DNA of 11,493 bases, taken from contig DNDO01000201.1 of assembly GCA_003484265.1 (NCBI GenBank), forward strand, positions 2,006 to 13,498. Direction: 5' to 3'. The notes under the pieces were generated by a model. It was given only the letters and a program-made list of their open reading frames with translations, was not told where the DNA came from and did no database searches. The stretch is from Anaerolineae bacterium (GTDB lineage: Bacteria; Chloroflexota; Anaerolineae; Anaerolineales; Villigracilaceae). How positions within the stretch are numbered: the first letter of the stretch is position 1; each line of letters starts with the position of its first letter. Position numbers and translations under genes: made by a program. Below, piece after piece: positions 5,548-11,493 of the stretch.

Positions 5548-6798
5548 TCATTCCTTATTTTCAAGTTCACCGAATAATTTCGCCATTTTGGTCTCCGGCG
5601 CTTCGTTGCGGATAGGGATTAATACATGAAAGACCGAGCCAGGGCAATTTTTTTCATTGTATCCGTCCGATTCGACCCAGATCGATCCGCCATGCGCCTC
5701 AAGAATGCCGCGCGCTATGGGCAAGCCCAAACCCGGCCCGCTGCCTTTGAATTTCGTCTTACCGCTCGAATGCAGTTCCAATCGACCGAGCTGCCCGAAC
5801 TTTTCAAAAATTATCGCCTGATTTTCCAGTGAGATTCCGATGCCATTATCTGTAATGGTTACTTCGATCAAGCCTGGCAATGTTCTTCCGCTGATGGAAA
5901 TTCTTCCTCCATCCGGTGTGTATTTGATTGCGTTGTTGATGATATTCCGTATCGCCTGCATGATGCGGACAGGATCCACATAGATCCATTGTTTGCTTCC
6001 ATCGAAGGATGTTATCTCGAGCGATTGTTTCCGCAAGCTGACTGTCTCGCTCAATTCTATCTTTAATGCGTCCAGCATTTTCTCCATTTGGATGGGTTGA
6101 AAGTTCAACTTAAGCAGATCGTTGTCAATCATCGATACATCCAGCATATCGTCCACGATGGTGCGCAGACGTTTGATGCCGGTCTGCATCCCTGTCAATA
6201 GATAATCCAACGGGACGCCCTTTCCGTCCTGGATGAGGTCTTCCATCATGGATGCATAACCGTCTATCAATGTGATCGGCGTCTTCAATTCATGAGCTGC
6301 CACCGAAATGAAAGCGGACTTGCTCTTGTCCACGCGTTCCATTTTATCCTGAACTTTTTCCATTTCACTGGAGATATGGGCAACCCGGACTTCCATTTCA
6401 TAGCGCGTTACAACGCCCAGACAATACGTGTAGATTGGGATGACAGCTCCCAGCAGATCGAGCGCCTGTTGTTTCGTGAGATTCCCCTGCACAACATGAA
6501 TGGTCAACGCGATCATACGGTTGATGATATATGTGACCTGGTACAACCCTTCCTCGAGATCGGTCTCCGTGGAAGACTTTGCCCAATCGAGCAGTAGCGA
6601 ATCCATCCAGGCTGGGTCGTTGCTTTCAACAGACTGCACGAGAAGGTTGAAAAACCGCTCCAACTGCTCCTCGAAACCGGCGCGAACATCCATGCCCCGC
6701 GCCAATTCCTGTCCTACGTGTTCCATCCACATTGGACGAATTTTTGCAAGGACTTTTTGTATAGAGGTCGTTGTCTTTTTCTTTGGCATACTATTCAT
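5548..6798 (-). CDS. Soluble sensor histidine kinase
   Basis: A 416-aa two-component kinase without any transmembrane helix, so it acts in the cytoplasm. Residues 15-140 are an all-helical sensor-like region; the pattern (LERFFNLLVQSV...LEEGLYQVTYIINRM) is loosely like the N-terminal domains of RsbR/RsbRD-type stress proteins, an inference only. A coiled coil (about 133-160) leads to the HisKA H-box AAHELKTP with phospho-acceptor His169. The ATPase domain has the N-box (RNIINNAIKYTP, 284-295), G1 DNGIG (317-321), the F-box FEKFGQLG and G2 GPGLGLP (354-360), all intact. No response regulator lies beside it. It starts 53 bp after the M28-like gene and ends 14 bp before hflX. The start is uncertain between 6798 and the in-frame ATG at 6789 (MPKKK); neither has a good Shine-Dalgarno site. 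Confidence 0.93.
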   Translation of the reverse strand: MNSMPKKKTTTSIQKVLAKIRPMWMEHVGQELARGMDVRAGFEEQLERFFNLLVQSVESNDPAWMDSLLLDWAKSSTETDLEEGLYQVTYIINRMIALTIHVVQGNLTKQQALDLLGAVIPIYTYCLGVVTRYEMEVRVAHISSEMEKVQDKMERVDKSKSAFISVAAHELKTPITLIDGYASMMEDLIQDGKGVPLDYLLTGMQTGIKRLRTIVDDMLDVSMIDNDLLKLNFQPIQMEKMLDALKIELSETVSLRKQSLEITSFDGSKQWIYVDPVRIMQAIRNIINNAIKYTPDGGRISISGRTLPGLIEVTITDNGIGISLENQAIIFEKFGQLGRLELHSSGKTKFKGSGPGLGLPIARGILEAHGGSIWVESDGYNEKNCPGSVFHVLIPIRNEAPETKMAKLFGELENKE

Positions 6799-6851
6799 AC
6801 AGCCACGCGAATCCTGATTTTTGCAGATACGACTGATTACGCATCATTTTA

Positions 6852-7769
6852 TCAGGGTTGCGTGGTTTGTCCGCTTTGGGACATGATCCAAACTTCCAGT
6901 GTTTCTCCCACCGCCTGCAAACTCTCAGCAGACACCTTATCCGGTGTATCTTGCAGGGTGTGCCAATAGGGGTAGTCGAAATCGATAATATCGATTGCAG
7001 GAATGTCCGCACGTATAAATGGAGTGTGGTCATCTATCATCGAAAACTTATAGTCGGGAATGAACACCGTGTCGTTTTCGATACTTTCGGCAACAGACCA
7101 TATCTCATCTGTCAAATCCGGGTCGGAATTTCGTTCCTTGTAGATGTTTAAGTCTGCATCGCCGATCATGTCAACGATAACAACCGCGCGAGGCTGGATT
7201 GAATTGGTTTTTACAAATTCGGTCGAGCCGAGTATCCAGTCCCAGCCTTCAATATTCCCATTGTCTTCCGCATCGAAAAAGACTAGCCAAATTGGAACTG
7301 TTTCGTCCGGTAAAATGCGTGCAAGTTCAAGTAATACTGCCACACCAGATGCACCGTCATTCGCGCCGGGTACGGGGAGTGCATGATTCTCGGGATTGGG
7401 GTCGTTATCAGCAAACATACGTGTGTCGTAATGCGCTCCCAAAATAATCTGAGGATTCTCGCCGCCTTTTTTCGCTACGGTATTCTTGATGGTATGCCCC
7501 ATTGCCTCGGATTCCTGAACCTCCACCTGCCAGCCTGCTTCGACCAATTCTTCCCGCATCCATGCCTGGACTCGGGCATGACCTTGCGACCCTGGAATTC
7601 TCGGACCGAAAGAGACTTGTGTCTGCACGTCTGTGTAAGCGCGCTGGCCGTCAAATTGGACGGAAGCAGATTTCGGCTGGGTCAGAAACGCGAAAACATA
7701 CCATCCGACGGATATAGTGAATAACAATCCAATAATAGTCAGGTAGACCGCAATGGATTTGTTTTTCAC
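6852..7769 (-). CDS. Membrane-anchored M28 peptidase / glutaminyl-cyclase-like zinc enzyme
   Basis: A zinc-dependent M28-fold protein. I start it at the GTG at 7769 (305 aa): this gives a 4-bp GTGA overlap with the trmFO stop and puts a signal-anchor helix (about 5-28) right at the N-terminus, so the catalytic domain should lie outside the membrane. The open frame runs back to 8000, and an ATG at 7802 is the alternative. Metal-site motifs are HYDTR (His113), GANDGASG (Asp138), FFDAED (Glu168, Asp169), VDMIGD (Asp200) and YWHTLQD (His270). The DDHTPF motif (246-251) followed by WHT is characteristic of glutaminyl-peptide cyclotransferases, which turn N-terminal Gln into pyroglutamate, whereas plain aminopeptidases of M28 lack it. 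So a cyclase role is likely but not proven. Probably co-transcribed with trmFO; no functional link between the two is known. Confidence 0.88.
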   Translation of the reverse strand: MKNKSIAVYLTIIGLLFTISVGWYVFAFLTQPKSASVQFDGQRAYTDVQTQVSFGPRIPGSQGHARVQAWMREELVEAGWQVEVQESEAMGHTIKNTVAKKGGENPQIILGAHYDTRMFADNDPNPENHALPVPGANDGASGVAVLLELARILPDETVPIWLVFFDAEDNGNIEGWDWILGSTEFVKTNSIQPRAVVIVDMIGDADLNIYKERNSDPDLTDEIWSVAESIENDTVFIPDYKFSMIDDHTPFIRADIPAIDIIDFDYPYWHTLQDTPDKVSAESLQAVGETLEVWIMSQSGQTTQP

Positions 7770-9166
7770 ACTTTTTCGCCCCGGGCCTCTTCCTTGTCCC
7801 ATAAAAGCGACAGGTCGTTCAATGCGCGTTCGGCATATGCCTTGCCGCGTTCTCGTTTGTTTATCTTTCTGCCAAGAGAAGGTAATATGCCAAAGTTGGC
7901 TTTCATCGGCTGAAAATCTTTCAGGTCGGCGTGGGTGACGTAATGACACAATGCTCCAAGCATCGTCGTCGGCGGGAGTGTAAGAGGATCTTCGTGACAA
8001 TGCAACCGCGCTGCATTGATACCTGCAAGAAGACCTGTGGCAATATTTCCCATGTAGCCCTCCACGCCTGTGATCTGCCCGGCGAAGAAAAGGTCGCCGC
8101 GTTGTTTAGCTTGCAGGGTGGGGCGTAAAAGTTTCGGCGATGCGATAAATGTGTTGCGGTGCATTTGACCGTAGCGCATGAAGTCTGCATTCTCAAGACC
8201 GGGGATCATGCGCAATACACGCTTTTGCTCGGGGAACTTGAGATTGGTTTGAAAGCCGACCAGGTTATACAGATTGCCTGCGAGATTATCCTGACGCAAT
8301 TGCAAAACTGCGTGCGGGCGTTGATCCGTGCGCGGGTCTCTAAGTCCAACTGGGCGCATGGGACCAAAGGCGAGCGAATCCAGTCCGCGCTCGGCGATGA
8401 TCTCGATAGGAAGACATCCTTCAAAAAAGTGACCCGCTTTGACGCCGCTTTTGATCGCATCCTCGAATGAGCGGAGTTCGATACGCTCGGCATGCAGGAG
8501 TGCATCTACGAACGTGTAATATTCATCCTTTGTAAATGGACAATTGATGTAATCACCTTCGAAATCCTGACCAGATGCATCTGTATTGGTTGAGTCATCT
8601 GAAGTCGGAGGTCTGTTATGCACACCGTAGCGCGAGGCGCGGAAGGCAATGTCCATGTTGATCGAGTCTGCATGAATTACGGGCGCAATGGCATCGAAGA
8701 AATATAAATGTTCCTCACTGCTCAATGCCGCAATGGAGTTTGACAGGGCGGGCGATGTCAACGGTCCGCTCGCGATGATCGTGAGCGAATCGGGAATCTC
8801 TTTGACCTCCTCACGTACGATCTCGATGCATGGGTGTCTTTCGATCCGCTCAGTTACCTTGCGCGCAAAGAGTTCGCGGTCCACTGCGAGCGCACCGCCT
8901 GCGGGCAGGGCAGCTTCTTCTGCGCACTCCAACAGCATCGACCCGAGCATACGTGCTTCGTCCTTGAGCAAGCCTGAGGCGCGGTCGGAGAGGTTCGAGC
9001 CGAGAGAATTCGAACAAACGAGTTCAGCCAGATCGGGAGTCTGATGCGCTCCTGTCTGGAGACTGGGGCGCATTTCGTAAAGTCGGACGCTGAGTCCGCG
9101 TTGTGCGGCTTGCCACGCAGCTTCGCTTCCAGCAAGTCCGCCGCCGATTATGATCAAGTCAATCAT
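7766..9166 (-). CDS. trmFO: tRNA (uracil-5-)-methyltransferase TrmFO, folate-dependent
   Basis: TrmFO methylates U54 of the tRNA T-loop using methylenetetrahydrofolate and FAD. The 466-aa protein has the N-terminal dinucleotide-binding GGGLAGSEAAW (8-18), YEMRP (30-34), ELVCSNS with Cys51, NCPFTKDEYY (208-217), FEGCLPIE with Cys251, FGPMRPVGL (267-275), the FAD-site GQITGVEGYMG and the C-terminal DFQPMKANFG. Cys51 and Cys251 appear to match the two redox-active cysteines described for the B. subtilis enzyme (Cys53, Cys226), allowing for an insertion. That insertion is a Ser/Asp/Thr-rich stretch at about 183-204, before NCPF, and explains why the protein is longer than the usual 435-445 aa. 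The start at 9166 is fixed by the conserved N-terminus; a -10 box lies 6 nt upstream. First gene of the minus-strand cluster, divergent from the GAF kinase. Confidence 0.96.
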   Translation of the reverse strand: MIDLIIIGGGLAGSEAAWQAAQRGLSVRLYEMRPSLQTGAHQTPDLAELVCSNSLGSNLSDRASGLLKDEARMLGSMLLECAEEAALPAGGALAVDRELFARKVTERIERHPCIEIVREEVKEIPDSLTIIASGPLTSPALSNSIAALSSEEHLYFFDAIAPVIHADSINMDIAFRASRYGVHNRPPTSDDSTNTDASGQDFEGDYINCPFTKDEYYTFVDALLHAERIELRSFEDAIKSGVKAGHFFEGCLPIEIIAERGLDSLAFGPMRPVGLRDPRTDQRPHAVLQLRQDNLAGNLYNLVGFQTNLKFPEQKRVLRMIPGLENADFMRYGQMHRNTFIASPKLLRPTLQAKQRGDLFFAGQITGVEGYMGNIATGLLAGINAARLHCHEDPLTLPPTTMLGALCHYVTHADLKDFQPMKANFGILPSLGRKINKRERGKAYAERALNDLSLLWDKEEARGEKV

Positions 9167-9172
9167 GATTTG

Positions 9173-9178
9173 ATTTTA
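9173..9178 (-). promoter_or_regulatory. -10 box of trmFO, leaderless arrangement
   Basis: TAAAAT reads 9178 to 9173 on the minus strand, 6 nt before the ATG at 9166, with no Shine-Dalgarno site between. A weak GTGAAT at 18-bp spacing could be the -35. It would drive the whole trmFO-to-69-aa cluster. Confidence 0.45.
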
Positions 9179-9207
9179 CCATTTCGTCCTTGCCAGATTC
9201 ACTGCTG

Positions 9208-9213
9208 TATAAT
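9208..9213 (+). promoter_or_regulatory. -10 box of the GAF kinase gene, leaderless arrangement
   Basis: A perfect TATAAT ends 7 nt before the ATG at 9221, with only TACAAGA between, so the transcript should begin at or next to the start codon. TTGCCA at 9190-9195 is only 12 bp upstream, too close for a standard -35. The promoter shares a 54-bp divergent spacer with that of trmFO. Confidence 0.5.
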
Positions 9214-9220
9214 TACAAGA

Positions 9221-11493
9221 ATGCCAAACACAACCTTGATCGATTATCAACTCAAGGAAGCCAGTCAATTGACGAATGCCGCATGGTCAGCATTGGTCGA
9301 GCGTGAGGCGGGGAAATGGCGCGTAATAACACATTACCGTCTGGGAAAGAAGTTCCAATCAACCCTTGAAAAATTTTTAGACAAGCCAGAAGTGGACTCA
9401 TGGTTGTGCGGCGCGTTAAGCGGCGGACAAAGTCGCAATGTATCGTTGCCTGAATCTAGTAAAATGAATGCAAAGAGATTGCACGCGTTTCCTTATAAGG
9501 GGGAATCACGCGCAGTCGTAGTAGGCGCGGGTCCATTCAATGCAAAAGCAGGGCGGATTTGGCGGCTTGCTGTATCTGGAATGATTATTGAATCCACAAT
9601 TCCCACTTCGTCCCCTGCCTCATCGGTTGCGGTTTCCCTTTTAATCCCCGATCTCGATTCGGAAAGTCCCTACGATTTGCCTCGCGCGACAGACCGCGCA
9701 TTGACAGCATTCATCCGCGTCGTTTCCGTGCAGGGAGGTTGGCTTGCCATTCGACGAGGCGACTCTCTCGATGTCCGCGCGCAATGGAATGCACCATCCT
9801 GTGAGGATCTGATTCTACACATCGATACTCATACGCTATTGCGCCGCATGAACAGGAATCTGACTCCCATGGTTGTGAATCGCGGCGATGTCATGTGGAG
9901 TGAGATTCCCCATAAAGGATTGAAGTCGAACACCAAGTCATGGATCAGCATTCCGTTGGTCATCGGTCAACGATTGATCGGAACCGTTGTCTTGTGGCGA
10001 GCCAGCATATTCAAAGGGGATGAATGGAACCGCCTTGTAGACCTCGCGACACAGATCGCTCCTGCATTGGAAACATTAATCACGTTCGCTGAAATGGCAG
10101 GGCATTTGCGGCGGCTTGCCATGCTAAACGACTTTGCGTTGACTGTCTCCACTGGACGCAGTCTCGACCAGATTGCTCGCCGGATGTTCGCGTTGTTAAC
10201 GCGCGCCTTCGGGACTGAGATGATCGTGTTGAATCTCCTTTCATCGGATGATCGGGTCTTGAAGGAATACCGTATGGACAACGGCAGCCTTGTTTCGATG
10301 AATCGTAGTGTCGAGGGACATCCGATTGCGCAGTTTATTGCAAGCGATTCAAAGGTGCGGTTGAGTGAAGTGGATAAGTCTTCCTCATTACCTTTATATA
10401 GCGGCGCGCTCTCGGGGATTTATGTGCCATTACGCTTCCGCGGACGATCCACCGGCATGTTGAGTGTGGAGAGCAGCCGTGAAAATGCTTTCAATTCGTA
10501 TGATGAAAGCCTGGTAGTTGTTATTACCAGCCACCTTGCAAGCCTTGCAGACTACACTAACTTACGCGAAGAGGCAGAAGGACGCGCAAAAAATTTGGGA
10601 TTGATCCATGAGGTTGTCCAGCAGGTAGTTGGTCTAACCAACCCGCATGAAGTCGCGGAAGTAACTGCCAGCCTGCTGGCTCGTTATTTTGGATTTGAAC
10701 TTGCGGCGGTTTTCATTGCCGATGAAAATGGCAAATTAACCATTGGGGGGTTTGGAGGTGCAAGTCAGAATGTCGTCAAGCGCGCATTGAAATCTGTTGA
10801 GTATCCGTTGATCGGCGGGTTGACCGGTCACGTGTTTGAGACAGGAGAGGGCGTGTTGGTGAACGATGTGTTGCAGGATGAACGTTATACTCCTATCAAG
10901 GGCTGGCAGGCAGGCTCGGAAATGACAGTTGCCATTCGTGAAGGTACGAAGATGCTGGGTATCATCGATGTCGAGAGCAGTTCCCGTAACACGTTCACAA
11001 AAAACGATTTCATTGCGCTCGAATCATTGTCGGGCATCCTAGCCACAGTTATAACCAGCGCGGATCAATATCAACGCCTTCAAGCCACGATATATCAACT
11101 GCGCGATACCGAAATGGAATTGAAAGCGCGTATAGATGCGCAGATGCTCGCGGAGAATCGCCTTGTGCAAGCAGCCAAACTTGCGGCAGTGGGTGAAATG
11201 GCGGCAGGTATCGCACATGAGTTGAATAACCCTCTGACTTCTGTCACCGGGTTTGCGGAACTCGTGTTGGATGAGTTGGATGCTGAATCGCCGCTGCGCC
11301 CGGACCTTGATCTGGTGATGCGCGAAGCTCGCCGGGCACGGGATGTTGTCCGCAGGTTATTGGATTTCGCCCGCCAGAGCGAAAGCGCGCACGCCAGCAC
11401 CTCGCTGAATAAAGTGGTGGAAGATGTGATTACATTAAGCCGCCATCTGATCCGTACAAACGGAGTAGAATTACGCCTAAATCTTCAGAATGA
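9221..11493 (+). CDS. Multi-GAF sensor histidine kinase, 3' end beyond the window
   Basis: The frame opens at 9221 and stays open to the window end (757 codons seen). No transmembrane helix is visible, so this is a cytoplasmic sensor. Domains in order: a poorly conserved GAF-like region (about 1-115), a second GAF-like domain (about 150-290, ending ISIPLVIGQRLIGTVVLW then a helix), a clear GAF (about 300-447, with GIYVPLRFRGRSTGMLSVES) and another (about 459-617, with GLTGHVFETGEGVLVNDV and GTKMLGIIDVES). A coiled coil (about 618-655) leads to the HisKA domain with LAAVGEMAAGIAHELNNPL, phospho-acceptor His666. The NtrB-like HELNNP box and following helix are intact; the ATPase domain lies past the end. 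GAF domains bind small ligands or chromophores, but no residue here names the ligand. It is divergent from trmFO with a 54-bp spacer; a response regulator may follow downstream. Confidence 0.93.
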   Translation, partial: MPNTTLIDYQLKEASQLTNAAWSALVEREAGKWRVITHYRLGKKFQSTLEKFLDKPEVDSWLCGALSGGQSRNVSLPESSKMNAKRLHAFPYKGESRAVVVGAGPFNAKAGRIWRLAVSGMIIESTIPTSSPASSVAVSLLIPDLDSESPYDLPRATDRALTAFIRVVSVQGGWLAIRRGDSLDVRAQWNAPSCEDLILHIDTHTLLRRMNRNLTPMVVNRGDVMWSEIPHKGLKSNTKSWISIPLVIGQRLIGTVVLWRASIFKGDEWNRLVDLATQIAPALETLITFAEMAGHLRRLAMLNDFALTVSTGRSLDQIARRMFALLTRAFGTEMIVLNLLSSDDRVLKEYRMDNGSLVSMNRSVEGHPIAQFIASDSKVRLSEVDKSSSLPLYSGALSGIYVPLRFRGRSTGMLSVESSRENAFNSYDESLVVVITSHLASLADYTNLREEAEGRAKNLGLIHEVVQQVVGLTNPHEVAEVTASLLARYFGFELAAVFIADENGKLTIGGFGGASQNVVKRALKSVEYPLIGGLTGHVFETGEGVLVNDVLQDERYTPIKGWQAGSEMTVAIREGTKMLGIIDVESSSRNTFTKNDFIALESLSGILATVITSADQYQRLQATIYQLRDTEMELKARIDAQMLAENRLVQAAKLAAVGEMAAGIAHELNNPLTSVTGFAELVLDELDAESPLRPDLDLVMREARRARDVVRRLLDFARQSESAHASTSLNKVVEDVITLSRHLIRTNGVELRLNLQN

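Noticed and set aside
7770..8000. N-terminal 77-residue extension of the M28-like protein
   Set aside because: It would overlap the conserved C-terminus of trmFO by over 230 bp and reads as an Arg-rich shadow; the membrane anchor begins right after GTG 7769.
9190..9213. TTGCCA and TATAAT as a complete sigma-70 promoter
   Set aside because: The spacer is 12 bp, too short for a standard -35/-10 pair; only the -10 was kept.
1..11493. Defence island, CRISPR array, phage or transposon
   Set aside because: No direct-repeat arrays, transposase, integrase or nuclease motifs were seen; all genes are housekeeping, envelope or sensory.

Overview
The window reads as ordinary chromosomal DNA of a free-living bacterium with about 50% GC. 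The gene styles suggest Chloroflexota (Anaerolineae-like): a folate-dependent TrmFO, a VanZ-like protein, a multi-GAF histidine kinase, and several genes whose -10 box sits only 6-7 nt before the start codon. That placement is inferred from protein style, because no rRNA or other marker is present. I see no rRNA, tRNA, CRISPR array, IS element, phage gene or attachment site.

Layout, left to right. The + strand carries the 3' part of fabF (fatty-acid elongation), a 214-bp spacer with an inverted repeat and a strong extended -10 promoter, rplS (ribosomal protein L19), an intrinsic terminator, and a class I glutamine amidotransferase of the gamma-glutamyl-GABA hydrolase (PuuD-like) family. Facing it on the - strand is a 378-aa VanZ-like membrane protein, with stops only 4 bp apart. 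This is divergent from murI (glutamate racemase, + strand). murI converges with, and overlaps by 4 bp, the end of a five-gene - strand cluster. In transcription order that cluster is trmFO (tRNA m5U54 methylation), a membrane-anchored M28 peptidase/glutaminyl-cyclase-like enzyme (GTGA overlap), a soluble histidine kinase, hflX (ribosome-associated GTPase, 14 bp after the kinase) and a 69-aa two-helix membrane protein (ATGA overlap with hflX). Divergent from trmFO, across 54 bp, starts a large multi-GAF histidine kinase that is still open at the window end.

How the genes fit together. Translation is a recurring theme (rplS, trmFO, hflX), mixed with cell-envelope functions (murI, VanZ-like, small membrane proteins) and two sensory kinases without adjacent response regulators. 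No obvious novel multi-gene defence or metabolic system is visible. The most interesting points are the leaderless-looking promoters, the apparent internal duplication in the VanZ-like protein, an insertion in TrmFO, the stop/start and stop/stop overlaps around the 69-aa gene, and the soluble kinase linked to hflX.
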